Below are positions 52,181 through 60,840 of a DNA stretch of 64,000 nucleotides, piece by piece. The position numbers and the translations under genes were made by a program. A model generated the notes under the pieces. It was not told the DNA's origin and ran no database searches. It saw only the letters and a list, made by a program, of their open reading frames with translations. Source of the DNA: Corallococcus macrosporus (GTDB lineage Bacteria; Myxococcota; Myxococcia; Myxococcales; Myxococcaceae); NCBI RefSeq assembly GCF_017302985.1, contig NZ_JAFIMU010000006.1, forward strand, positions 310,001 to 374,000, read 5' to 3'. How positions within the stretch are numbered: the first letter of the stretch is position 1; every line of letters starts with the position of its first letter.

Positions 52181-53191
52181 TCAGGCGCTCCTGGCTGCGG
52201 GCGGCGCCTCCCGGCCCTCGCGGACGTGGACCACCACCTTCCCAATGGCTCGCCGCTCCGCGAGGGTGCGCAGTCCTTCGGCGGTCGCTTCCAGGGGGAG
52301 CCGGAGGGTGATGCGCGGGAGGATGCGGCCCTGCGCGTACCAGGCGAAGAGCTGATCCATGGTTTCGCGCAGCGCGGCCGGGTCGTGGTAGCGGAAGTAG
52401 CGCAGCGACGAGCCCAGCACCGCGCGGTGCTTCACGAGCAGCCGGTGGGCGGGGATGCTCGGAGCCTGTCCCGCGGCGAAGCCCACGAGGACGTAGCGGC
52501 CCCCCCAGCCCAGCGTCGAGAGCGCCGGGTCGAAGAGCGGTCCGCCGACCGGATCCACGCAGACGTTCACGCCCGCTGAACCCGACTCAGAGAGGACCTG
52601 CTCCTTCCAGGCCGCGTCAGCGGAGCAGATGACCCGGTCCGCTCCGGCTTCGCGCGCGATGGCGAGCTTGTCCGGGGTGCTCGCGACCGCGATGACCGTG
52701 GCGCCCAGCGCCTTGCCCAGCTGCACCGCCGCGAGCCCCACGCCTCCGCTCGCTCCGAGCACGAGGAGCACCTCCGAAGGCTTCAGGTGGGCGACGCGGA
52801 TCAGTGCCAGCGCGGTGCTCACGTAGGCGCTGGTCAACGCCGCGGCGACGTCGAAGGAGACTCCCGCCGGCAGCAGGAACGTCTCCTGGGCGGAGGCCAC
52901 GGCCTGCTCGGCGTAGCCTCCGTGCCAGAGGATGGCCACGACCCGGTCCCCGGTCTTGAAGCCCGAGCCCTCCGGGGCGCTAGCGATGGTCCCCGCGGCC
53001 TCCAGCCCCGGAACGAAGGGCAGCTCGGGCCGGGTCTGATAGGTCCCGCCGATCATGAGGAGGTCGGCGAAGTTCACGCTGCACGCATGCACGTCGATGC
53101 TCACCTCGCCGGGCTTCGGAACAGGCTCGGGGACATTCGTGAGGGTGAGTTGCTCGGGTCCGCCCCACCTCCCACAGACCATTGCTCGCAC
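52181..53191 (-). CDS. MDR-family NADPH:quinone oxidoreductase/enoyl reductase
   Basis: A 336-aa medium-chain reductase without the zinc ligands of alcohol dehydrogenases. N-terminal MRAMVCGRWGGPEQLTLTNVPEPVPKPGEV, the NADPH-binding LVLGASGGVGLAAVQLGKALGA, and FVPGLEAAGTI are present. Quinone oxidoreductases and enoyl reductases of secondary metabolism share this layout. It is the last gene of the minus-strand operon after the AKR gene (1 bp between stop and GTG start), so reduction of a product of the cluster is inferred, for instance an enoyl intermediate. Converges on the HTH regulator. Confidence 0.9.
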   Translation of the reverse strand: MRAMVCGRWGGPEQLTLTNVPEPVPKPGEVSIDVHACSVNFADLLMIGGTYQTRPELPFVPGLEAAGTIASAPEGSGFKTGDRVVAILWHGGYAEQAVASAQETFLLPAGVSFDVAAALTSAYVSTALALIRVAHLKPSEVLLVLGASGGVGLAAVQLGKALGATVIAVASTPDKLAIAREAGADRVICSADAAWKEQVLSESGSAGVNVCVDPVGGPLFDPALSTLGWGGRYVLVGFAAGQAPSIPAHRLLVKHRAVLGSSLRYFRYHDPAALRETMDQLFAWYAQGRILPRITLRLPLEATAEGLRTLAERRAIGKVVVHVREGREAPPAARSA

Positions 53192-53192
53192 G

Positions 53193-54158
53193 TCATCGCT
53201 CCTGGGTGGAAGTGAGGCTTCGCCAGAGGTCTTCGTTCGCGGGCAGGCTCAGTGCCTCCGACACCAACTGCTCGAGCTGCTCCGGGCTGCGCGCGCCAAC
53301 GAGGATCGACGTCACGAAGGGGCAGTGCACCAGCCACCAGGTGGCGACGCCGGAGGGTGACAGCGCGTGGGCGGAGGCCAGGGCCTTCAAGTGTTCGACC
53401 CGGGCCGCGTTCTCCGGGGTCCAGGCCTTCGCGTAGAGGTCCCGGCGCTGTCCGATGCGCGTGCCCTCAGGAATCTCCCCCGCCATGGCGTACCTGCCGC
53501 TCAGCAGGCCGCCCGCCAGCGGTGAATAGGGCGTGTACTGAAGCCCCAGTTTCGCGCAGGCCTCCAGCACACCGTTCCGCGCGTCGTCCTGTTCGAGCAG
53601 GTTGAAGCGGTTCTGGACCCAGCCGAAGCCCACCGGGCCTCCAGCGCGTGGAGCTGCACAGCGCCAGAGGTCGCCTGCGGCGACGTTCGACAAGCCGAAA
53701 CGGCGGACCTTCCCTGCCCTCACGAGTGACTGGAAGGTTTCGAGGACATCGTCCCAAGGCGTCGCGGGATCGGGCACGTGCGACAGGTAGAAGTCGAGCG
53801 TGTCGATGCGAAGACGCGCGAGCGAGCGGTCCACCTCCGCGAACACATGCTTCCGTCCGAGCCCACCGCGAAGGCCCACCTTGGACGAGATGAGCACCCG
53901 GTCCCGCATCGCGGCGCCGCGCGAGGCCAACCAGGCGCCGATGATGGCTTCGCTGGCACCGTCCGCGTAGGTGCCTGCCGTGTCGATGATGTTGATCCCC
54001 AGCGCCACAGCGCGATCCAGGAGCGCATGGGCTTCGGCTTCGGTCTCTCCCTGGCCGAGCAGCTTCCGGGAGCTGCCGATGCCGCCGAAGTTCGCTGCCC
54101 CCAGGGCGAAGACCGACACGTTGATGCCACCAAGCTTGCGGTAGATCACGTCCGCCAC
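53193..54158 (-). CDS. Aldo/keto reductase of the biosynthetic cluster
   Basis: A 321-aa AKR. Tetrad residues in INIIDTAGTYADGASE (Asp, Tyr), VLISSKVGLRGG (Lys) and DFYLSHVPDP (His). NADP loop SILVGARSPEQLEQLV. The GTG at 54158 gives VADVIYRKLGGINVSVFALG, the normal N-terminus; the longer frame to 54194 adds a Pro/Gly leader. The start lies inside the last codons of the hotdog gene (13-nt overlap), which indicates translational coupling. A keto group on a polyketide-like chain is a plausible substrate, by context. Confidence 0.9.
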   Translation of the reverse strand: MADVIYRKLGGINVSVFALGAANFGGIGSSRKLLGQGETEAEAHALLDRAVALGINIIDTAGTYADGASEAIIGAWLASRGAAMRDRVLISSKVGLRGGLGRKHVFAEVDRSLARLRIDTLDFYLSHVPDPATPWDDVLETFQSLVRAGKVRRFGLSNVAAGDLWRCAAPRAGGPVGFGWVQNRFNLLEQDDARNGVLEACAKLGLQYTPYSPLAGGLLSGRYAMAGEIPEGTRIGQRRDLYAKAWTPENAARVEHLKALASAHALSPSGVATWWLVHCPFVTSILVGARSPEQLEQLVSEALSLPANEDLWRSLTSTQER

Positions 54159-54661
54159 GCCTCCGGGAACGGCAACGCAAGGTCGCCCTCCCATGCACCC
54201 GAGGAACCGATCAACGTGAAGTGCGCCGTGTAGGTCGCTGCGGGCTCGCCCTGGTCGATGAAGACCTGCGACGTGGCCGTGAGCCGCACCTTGCCTCCCT
54301 GGCGAAGCGTGTCGGCCTCCAGCGGGGGCAACGCGTCACACCTAGCCCGGTAGTCGCACGCGATGGGCCGGTGGATGGCGAACTCACAGCGACGCAGCAG
54401 GATCTGCACGGCGATTCGCTCTGCCCAAGCCGCTCGCACGAGCAGCAGCCAGGGAGCGAGCCCCGCCGAAGTGAACACACCCGGGCCGAACGCCGTCCCC
54501 CGGTGGTTCAAGGAAGGGCCCAGCGGCGCCACAAGCACGATGCGGCCGGGCTCGAACTCCTCGAAGCGGATCCCCAGGAACTTCGTCATGGGAATGCGTT
54601 CATGAAGATCCCTCGCCAGATGCGCGAGCACGTCCTCTCGGTCATCGGGTTGGATGTTCAT
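54146..54661 (-). CDS. Hotdog-fold thioesterase (YiiD C-terminal domain type)
   Basis: A 171-aa protein with the layout of the YiiD_C/PaaI-like hotdog fold: IPMTKFLGIRFEEFEPGRIVLVAPLGPSLNHRGTAFGPGVFTSAGLAPWLLLVRAAWAER, where NHxGTxFGxxxx is the conserved active-site segment, then strands KVRLTATSQVFIDQGEPAATYTAHFTLI. Stand-alone proteins of this class hydrolyse acyl thioesters. The ATG overlaps the stop of the ketosynthase gene (ATGA) and its end overlaps the AKR start. Likely releases or edits the acyl chain made by the KS protein. Confidence 0.85.
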   Translation of the reverse strand: MNIQPDDREDVLAHLARDLHERIPMTKFLGIRFEEFEPGRIVLVAPLGPSLNHRGTAFGPGVFTSAGLAPWLLLVRAAWAERIAVQILLRRCEFAIHRPIACDYRARCDALPPLEADTLRQGGKVRLTATSQVFIDQGEPAATYTAHFTLIGSSGAWEGDLALPFPEAWRT

Positions 54662-57435
54662 GGCGCCGCCACCTGAAGGTCGGGGCCGGCCTCGATCACG
54701 ACGTGGTAGTGGTTGCCTCCGCTTCCCGCCGCGTTGACTGCCGCGAAGCGCGCATCCTTCAGACCCTGCGACTCCATGATGACGCGCAGGTTGTCGGCTG
54801 CTCCTACGAGCGGTGCCGTCACGCCCACTGTCGCGGGGACCTCCTTCGCGGCCAATGTGAACAGTGCCTTCATCAGGCTCGCGGCTCCCGCTGCCGCTCC
54901 GGTGTGACCGATGTTCGGCATGACCGAGCCGATGGGGAGTGCCCGGGCTCTCGCGGTGGCGAGTGTCCTTCCCAGGGCGGCCAACTCTCCCTGGTCGCTG
55001 GCGGGATGGCCACTGCCGAAGCACTCCACGAAGGCGAGCGCGTCCGCGGGCACGTCACACCGTGACCATGCTCGCCGGATGGCCAGGCTCATCGCGGGTT
55101 CAGAGACGAGGCCGTGGTCCTGGGGCGTTCCGAACGCGCTCCCGATCGCTCGAATGATCCCGAGCACCGGCTCGCCACGCTCCTGTGCGTCCGACAGGCG
55201 CCGCAGCAGGCACACCGTGGCGCCTTCTCCGGGCAGATAGCCGTCAGAGGACGCGTCGAACGCGGTTGGCGTCTCCCGGCGGGACAGCAGCCCCAGCGTG
55301 CCTTCGTCCGCCATGCGCGTCACTCCGAGCCGCATGTCCGCCGTCGCCCAGAAGACCGCGTCGGCTTCTCTCGATGCCAGCCGGCCGCAGGCGACCTCCA
55401 GTCCTCCCATGGAGGCCGCCGCGCCTCCCGCCTCGATGGCGCAGGTCGGTCCGGTCAGATCGAAGGCCCGGGCGATCCTCGCCGCCATGAAGCTGGGCGA
55501 CAGGTTGAAGAGGCTTCCGGCCCACAGCTCCGGCAGGTCTCCAGACAGGCGCTTCACCGCCGCTCGCACCGTGCGGGCCACGCCCTTGGGGTCCTTGCCC
55601 GTCTCGCGCAGCACTCGCTGGAGGTGCTCTTCAATTTCCGGCAGTCGCGCCGCGGCGACCTGATGCAGGCCGTACTCGGTGCAGTGCTCCGCGGAGACAA
55701 CCACCGGGATGTTGCTTCCCCGTTCGATGGCGACCTTCGAGGCCGCGCTCCGCGCCAGGTCCACCAGCAGGTAGTGGAGCGGATCATGCCGGACGATGTC
55801 GGCGGGCCGCTCGTCGTACTGGCTGGCGCTTCCGGTGAACCGGTGTGCCTCCAGGTCCATCGGCGCTCCCAGCCCGAACGGCAACCTCCGGAACGCCCGG
55901 CGGCCCTGGAGCAGGTTCTTCCACAGCGTCCCGAGGTCCGGGGCGTCCGCGAACGCTCCCGCCATGCCCACGATGGCGATGGGCTCGTCCGTCCTCGCGG
56001 GGCACTTTCGCGCGCCTCGCAGCAGCGCCTGGGCCCGCGCGGGTGACGGCCGGTCCTCCACCACCGCGTGGTAGTTCTGGCCTCCGCTCGCGATGGCGCT
56101 GACGCCTCCGATGCGCGGCTGCTCGCCCGCCGGCCAGGACCGGGCCGTCTTCTCGACCTCGATGAGACCTCCGGGTTCGAGCAGGCTCCTCGGCTTGTCC
56201 CCGTGCACCGGTCCCGGAATGCCCCCGGACTCGAACATGGCGAGCAGCGCGATCAGGTTCGCCAGCCCCGACGCCTCCTTCGCATGTCCCAGGTTCCCCT
56301 TGATGGACATGACGGGCACCGGCGACCCGGGTTGGGCCGCTTCACCGTGCGCCTTCAGGGCCCGGTCGAAGACCTTCGCCTCCACCGCGTCACCCGCGCG
56401 TGTCCCCGTGCCATGCGCGATGATCACGCCCAGCTCCCGGGGCGCCACGCCTGCCTGCTCGAGCGCTCGCCGCACCGCCAGCTCGTGGCCGCGCGGGTTC
56501 GGGACCAGCATGTAGCCTTCGGCCGCGCCGTCGTTCGCTCCGCCGACGCCACGGATCACCCCGTGGATGGGAAGCCGCTCCTGGGTGGCCCGCTCCAGGC
56601 TCGTGAGCACCAGCAGCACCACGCCGTCGGAGATGACCGTCCCGTTGCCCTTCTGCGCGAACGGGAAGCAGCCCTCGGACGACAGGAGGCGTGAGTTCGA
56701 ATAGAGGACCTGGTTGACCGTGTCGACGTAGGACAGCGCGCCCGCGATGGCCCACGGGGCGCCCTTCGCCAGCTCCCGCGCCGCCAGTTCAATGGCGGCC
56801 AGACCGCCGGTGCAGTTCCCGTCCACCAGCATCGCCTTCTCCGTGGTCCCCAATGCCTCCGCGATGGCGCTTGCCAGGCGGTGCGTGGCGCGCTCCCTCG
56901 GGTCCTCCACGAAGTCCGGCCCGAACGACTCCCGGAGCGACTGGCGCACCTTCCGGGTGAGGTCCGTCAGCTCCTGATGGGAGAACTCGTTCGGATGCGC
57001 GCCGTGCACCAGGTACGGCTGGAGCTGCCCCGCCACCGCCAGCACCGCGGCGTCATAGAGCCCGTGCCCCCCCCCGCGTGAGTGCGCGAGGAAGACCGGA
57101 ACGGGCTGCCCGCCCAGCGCGCCGGGAGCCAGTCCCGCCGAGGCCAGGGCCCGGTGCGCAGTCTCCACCACCCACCCGTGTGGAACCTTCGCATCCGGCA
57201 GCTCGCGAGCGCCCACGACTCCACCCAGCAGCGTGGACGTCCGCGCCGCGCCCACGGCCGCAGAGGGGTCCAGATACAGGGCCCGGGAAATGCGCTCCTC
57301 GGGCCATTGGCCATACGTGGTCTTTCCCCCGTGCAGCACTTCCGCCAGTTCATCGAGTGTGCGAGCGCCCGGCAAGGCAAACGCAAAGCCAGAGATCGCA
57401 ACGGGCGCGATCCCATCCAGATGTCCCTTCAGCAT
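54658..57435 (-). CDS. Two-domain ketosynthase: active KS fused to a degenerate KS (KS-CLF-like)
   Basis: A 925-aa protein of two tandem beta-ketoacyl synthase domains with no AT, ACP or KR domain. KS1 (about 1-470): VDGNCTGG with Cys208, AHGTGTRAGD with His341, and KGNLGHAKEASG with His384, so Cys-His-His is complete. KS2 (about 480-925): the active-site position in GPTCAIEAGGAAAS is Gly671, the first His in ECFGSG is Phe806, and only His844 in NIGHT remains. A working KS next to a dead KS copy is the plan of KS-CLF units in type II PKS and in PUFA synthase PfaC. Chain extension with a carrier protein encoded elsewhere is inferred. Start ATG 57435; no strong ribosome site. Confidence 0.88.
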   Translation of the reverse strand: MLKGHLDGIAPVAISGFAFALPGARTLDELAEVLHGGKTTYGQWPEERISRALYLDPSAAVGAARTSTLLGGVVGARELPDAKVPHGWVVETAHRALASAGLAPGALGGQPVPVFLAHSRGGGHGLYDAAVLAVAGQLQPYLVHGAHPNEFSHQELTDLTRKVRQSLRESFGPDFVEDPRERATHRLASAIAEALGTTEKAMLVDGNCTGGLAAIELAARELAKGAPWAIAGALSYVDTVNQVLYSNSRLLSSEGCFPFAQKGNGTVISDGVVLLVLTSLERATQERLPIHGVIRGVGGANDGAAEGYMLVPNPRGHELAVRRALEQAGVAPRELGVIIAHGTGTRAGDAVEAKVFDRALKAHGEAAQPGSPVPVMSIKGNLGHAKEASGLANLIALLAMFESGGIPGPVHGDKPRSLLEPGGLIEVEKTARSWPAGEQPRIGGVSAIASGGQNYHAVVEDRPSPARAQALLRGARKCPARTDEPIAIVGMAGAFADAPDLGTLWKNLLQGRRAFRRLPFGLGAPMDLEAHRFTGSASQYDERPADIVRHDPLHYLLVDLARSAASKVAIERGSNIPVVVSAEHCTEYGLHQVAAARLPEIEEHLQRVLRETGKDPKGVARTVRAAVKRLSGDLPELWAGSLFNLSPSFMAARIARAFDLTGPTCAIEAGGAAASMGGLEVACGRLASREADAVFWATADMRLGVTRMADEGTLGLLSRRETPTAFDASSDGYLPGEGATVCLLRRLSDAQERGEPVLGIIRAIGSAFGTPQDHGLVSEPAMSLAIRRAWSRCDVPADALAFVECFGSGHPASDQGELAALGRTLATARARALPIGSVMPNIGHTGAAAGAASLMKALFTLAAKEVPATVGVTAPLVGAADNLRVIMESQGLKDARFAAVNAAGSGGNHYHVVIEAGPDLQVAAP

Positions 57436-57776
57436 TGCCAGACAAAATAGGGATCCGATCCGGACACGTCCACGACCAGCCAAATCACATACATCCCTGC
57501 CGACATGCGAAGGCGTCAGCAGGATCCTACCCGACGTATTCGAGGGGTTGCCCTCAAGGAGCCCCGTTGCCCTCCTGGGAGCGTCGTTCCAGGGCCTTGG
57601 GACGGGTGATAGGATTTCAAGCTGCGCGCTCCATCCCGAGTCCCAAAGGCTGTCTTTTCGATCAAAACCAGGGTGGATTGACGCCAGACTTTCCGATCAG
57701 TATATCAACACAGACATCGCGGCTTTGGCCTATCCACTGGCTGCCGCCCCATTCCCCCTCATCCCCTGGACAGCCC
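57436..57776. other. 341-bp divergent promoter region of the biosynthetic cluster
   Basis: Separates the two arms of the cluster. The right-facing promoter at 57678-57706 is described separately. I see no equally good promoter for the left arm and no operator-like palindrome. AT content rises here compared with the genes. Confidence 0.65.
57678..57706 (+). promoter_or_regulatory. Sigma-70-type promoter of the right arm
   Basis: TTGACG (57678-57683), 17-bp spacer, TATATC (57701-57706). Five of six and four to five of six positions match consensus and the spacing is optimal. It predicts a start of transcription near 57713 and a leader of about 64 nt before the ATG at 57777. Confidence 0.72.
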
Positions 57777-58691
57777 ATGAAAAGACTCGATCCGAGCCGT
57801 ATCAAGGATTCGTTCATCAACGTCTCCACCTTCCCGGCGGAGCTGGGTGAAGGCCGCTCGGCTGCTCCCGACGCCGCGCTGCTCGACGCCGTGGTGGAGG
57901 CCGTCGAGAAGAAGAACGGGTTCGCGGTGGTGTACGGCGTGAACAAGCTGCTCGCGGCGCGCGGGCTGGACCTCCATACGGAGTCCGGCGCCGCGCTGGC
58001 CCGGGACTACCTGGAGGGCATCTTCCGGGCCATCGCGCCGCGCTTCGACCTGAAGCGCTACAGCCCCACGCCCGTCGCCTACGACCGCGTCGCCAAGATG
58101 GACGTGGACGGCTTCAACAAGAACCGCAACTTCACGCCCAACAGCGACCACACGGAGAGCCGCGAGTTCGTCACCACGAAGTGCGTCCACTTCGACTCGG
58201 CGACGCCGTTCATCGCGAACCTCTACGGCCCCAACCAGAACATCAGCGGCGGCATGCCGATGATCTGCGACACGCGCCGGTTCTGCCAGGACAAGGGCCT
58301 GGATCCCCGAGAGCTCATCGAGAACATCCCCAACAACTACAACGTCGCGGTGAAGGCGGAGTTCTCCGAGGAGATCCTTCGCGACTACTCGTTCGCGCTG
58401 AAGCTCGACCTGGAGAACGACATCGTGATGATCGTCCTCCACAACGAGGTGGTGGGCGGACTCGCCCATGCCGCCACCCAGCCGTCCCTCACCGACGCGA
58501 GCAAGGCCGCGAAGCGCCCCATCCGCCACGTCGAGTACCAGGTCGCGGGCTCCGACGACCTCAAGCGCTGGTACGACTACTACGGCCTCTCCCTGGAGAA
58601 GGCGACGAACCACAAGGAGGACGCCAACATCACCCGCTTCGTCCGCGGCGAGCTCGCCCCCTACCCGAACATCATCGAGGTGCGGGCATGA
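57777..58691 (+). CDS. Possible Fe(II)/2OG-type oxygenase, first gene of right arm
   Basis: A 304-aa cytoplasmic protein not confidently assigned to a family. SDHTESREF (His125, Glu127) looks like the HxE metal motif of the clavaminate synthase/AsnO/VioC group of 2-oxoglutarate oxygenases, followed by GPNQNISGGMPMICD, a Gly-Gly strand region like theirs. LHNEVVGGLAH (His222, His231) and RPIRHVEYQV (His251) offer possible third ligands and an Arg for 2OG, in a plausible order. These oxygenases hydroxylate amino acids. The ATG lies 71 bp after the promoter -10, and the stop overlaps the next start (ATGA). Confidence 0.72.
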   Translation: MKRLDPSRIKDSFINVSTFPAELGEGRSAAPDAALLDAVVEAVEKKNGFAVVYGVNKLLAARGLDLHTESGAALARDYLEGIFRAIAPRFDLKRYSPTPVAYDRVAKMDVDGFNKNRNFTPNSDHTESREFVTTKCVHFDSATPFIANLYGPNQNISGGMPMICDTRRFCQDKGLDPRELIENIPNNYNVAVKAEFSEEILRDYSFALKLDLENDIVMIVLHNEVVGGLAHAATQPSLTDASKAAKRPIRHVEYQVAGSDDLKRWYDYYGLSLEKATNHKEDANITRFVRGELAPYPNIIEVRA

Positions 58692-59599
58692 CCACGCGAC
58701 AGCACGCGGAGCGCAACGCGGCGGAGATGAAGGACCTGCTCGCGTACCTGGACGCCCGGCCCTGGCCGGACGGCTACGAGGCGGCGCGGGTCCACTACGA
58801 TTCGCTCGGGCTGCCCATCGCCAGGGACATCGGCGTGGAGCCCGTCAACGTGAACGGCGTCCGCGCCCAGTGGCTCACGCCGCCGGAGTGCGAGCAGGAC
58901 CGCGCCCTGCTCTTCCTGCACGGCGGCGGGTTCGTCTTCGGCTCGCTGGTGAGCCACGGCCACATGGCCGCGGAGATGGCGCGGCAGGCGCGCTGCCGGG
59001 TGCTCCAGCTCGACTACCGCCGGGCCCCGGAGCACCCCTACCCGGCCGCGCTGGACGACGCGACCACCGCGTACCGCTGGCTGCTGGAGCGCGGGTTCGC
59101 GCCCGGCCGCATCTCCATCGCGGGTGACTCGGCGGGCGGCGGCCTGGTGGTCTCCATGCAGGTCAACGCCCGGGCCAAGGGGCTGCCGCTCGCGGGCGCC
59201 CTGGTGTGCATCTCGTCGTGGTTCAACCTGGGCATCCAGGGGGAGAGCTACCAGTCGCGTGAGAAGGCAGACGCGCTGGTGCAGCGCAAGGTGGTGGAGG
59301 AGGTCGCGCGGCACTACCTCAACGGGCAGGACCCGCGGCAGCCCACCATCTCTCCCATCCACGCGGACCTCACCGGCCTGCCGCCCCTGCTCATCCAGGT
59401 GGGCGAGCGGGAGCTGCTCTTCAGCGACTCGCAGGCGATGGCGAAGAAGGCCCAGGCCCAGGGCGTGGACGTCACGTTCGAGGAGTGGCCCGACATGGTC
59501 CACGTCTGGCACCTGCACTTCAACCGACTGTCCAGCGGCCGTGAGGCCCTGCAGCGCATTGGCCAGTTCGTGATGGACAAGACAGGAGCGCGGAAGTGA
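58688..59599 (+). CDS. HSL-family alpha/beta hydrolase
   Basis: A 303-aa esterase/amidase of the hormone-sensitive-lipase group. HGGGFVFGS at 78-86 forms the oxyanion hole, GDSAGGG at 146-152 holds the nucleophile Ser148, and MVHVWHLHF near the C-terminus has the catalytic His. The acid in the VGERELLFSDS region appears as Glu or the following Asp, so it should be checked. It hydrolyses esters or amides of a small substrate, or removes a protecting acyl group. Coupled to the flanking genes: ATGA overlap upstream and GTGA overlap downstream. Confidence 0.88.
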   Translation: MTTRQHAERNAAEMKDLLAYLDARPWPDGYEAARVHYDSLGLPIARDIGVEPVNVNGVRAQWLTPPECEQDRALLFLHGGGFVFGSLVSHGHMAAEMARQARCRVLQLDYRRAPEHPYPAALDDATTAYRWLLERGFAPGRISIAGDSAGGGLVVSMQVNARAKGLPLAGALVCISSWFNLGIQGESYQSREKADALVQRKVVEEVARHYLNGQDPRQPTISPIHADLTGLPPLLIQVGERELLFSDSQAMAKKAQAQGVDVTFEEWPDMVHVWHLHFNRLSSGREALQRIGQFVMDKTGARK

Positions 59600-60825
59600 C
59601 GACGCCCAGCGACGCGGTGATGGGTCCCCACCTGCACCGCAACAACCAGAAGATGATCCCCGCCAGCGAGAGCGCCTGGGCCGTGGCCCGCGACTCGCAC
59701 ATGCTCAACATCCGCGTGGAGGCCGTGCGCGGCCAGAACCACTTTCGCGAGGTGGACACCGGGCACGAGTTCGCCAACCTGTGCTCCTGCTCCTACCTGG
59801 GGCTCAACAGCCACCCGGACGTCATCCAGGGCGGCATCGACGCGCTCAGGAACGCGGGCATCACCGGCCTGTCCATGGCGGAGTTCCGCATCCGGCTGGG
59901 CCTGATGGAGCAACTGGAGGAGCAGCTGGCGGACCTCTTCGGTGGGCCCGTGCTGCCCGCCGTCACGTCCAGCGCGCTCACGGCCGCCATCCTCCCGGTG
60001 CTGGGGTCCGGCCACCTGACGGACAGCGGGCCGCTGGCGATGGTGTTCGACAAGTTCGCGCACTTCTCCATGGCGTTCGTGAAGCCCATCGTCGCCGACG
60101 AGACGCTGGTGCTGAACGCTCCGCACAACGACATGAACTACCTGGAGGACGTCTGCCGGAAGTACCCGCGCGTGGCGTACGTCTGCGACGGCGTCTACTC
60201 CACCGGCGGCGCGACGGACCTCCCCGCGCTGCTCACGCTCCAGGAGAAGTACGGCCTCTTCCTCTACATCGACGACTCGCACTCGCTCTCCACGCAGGGC
60301 AGGAACGGCGAGGGCTACATCCGCTCGCGGCTGCGCGAGATGAACGACCGGACAGTCATCATCGCCTCCATCGCCAAGGCGTTCGGCAGCACGGGCGGCA
60401 TCGCGATGTTCGGGTCGCGCAAGCACTACGACTTCCTCTACCGGACGGGCCCCATGGGCTGGTCCCAGAGCCTGCGGACGGCGGCCATCGGCACCTCCAT
60501 GGGGAGCATCAAGGTGCACCGCAGCCCGGAGCTGGCGAAGCGGCAGGAACAGCTGCGCCGGAACATCGCGCTGTTCGATGAGCACATCCAGACCGCGCAG
60601 CGCGGCGACGGGCTGCACATCAAGGTCGTGGAGGTGGGCGAACAGGAAAAGGCCGTGAAGCTGTCGCGCGAGCTCTACAAGCGCGGCTTCTACACCTCCG
60701 CGGTCTTCTTCCCCATCGTGCCGGTGGGCAAGGCGGGCATCCGGCTCATGCTGCGCGGCGACCTGCCCACGGAGATGGTGCAGGCGTTCATCGGCCACCT
60801 GAAGGAAGTCCTCCCGACGCTGTAG
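59596..60825 (+). CDS. Alpha-oxoamine synthase (PLP-dependent, AONS/SPT-like)
   Basis: A 409-aa enzyme of fold-type I that joins an acyl-CoA or acyl-ACP to an amino acid with loss of CO2. SCSYLGLNSHPDV near 64-76, GLSMAEFRIR, DGVYSTGG at 198-205, IDDSHS at 225-230 with Asp226 and His229, and SIAKAFGSTGG with the PLP Lys261 fit the family. The family normally has a Gly-rich acyl loop near residue 85-100. It also resembles CqsA-type and prodiginine enzymes. GTG start overlapping the hydrolase stop. Inside the cluster it is the logical bridge between the KS-made acyl chain and an amino acid. Confidence 0.87.
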   Translation: MTTPSDAVMGPHLHRNNQKMIPASESAWAVARDSHMLNIRVEAVRGQNHFREVDTGHEFANLCSCSYLGLNSHPDVIQGGIDALRNAGITGLSMAEFRIRLGLMEQLEEQLADLFGGPVLPAVTSSALTAAILPVLGSGHLTDSGPLAMVFDKFAHFSMAFVKPIVADETLVLNAPHNDMNYLEDVCRKYPRVAYVCDGVYSTGGATDLPALLTLQEKYGLFLYIDDSHSLSTQGRNGEGYIRSRLREMNDRTVIIASIAKAFGSTGGIAMFGSRKHYDFLYRTGPMGWSQSLRTAAIGTSMGSIKVHRSPELAKRQEQLRRNIALFDEHIQTAQRGDGLHIKVVEVGEQEKAVKLSRELYKRGFYTSAVFFPIVPVGKAGIRLMLRGDLPTEMVQAFIGHLKEVLPTL

Positions 60826-60840
60826 CTGGAGGAGCGCGCG

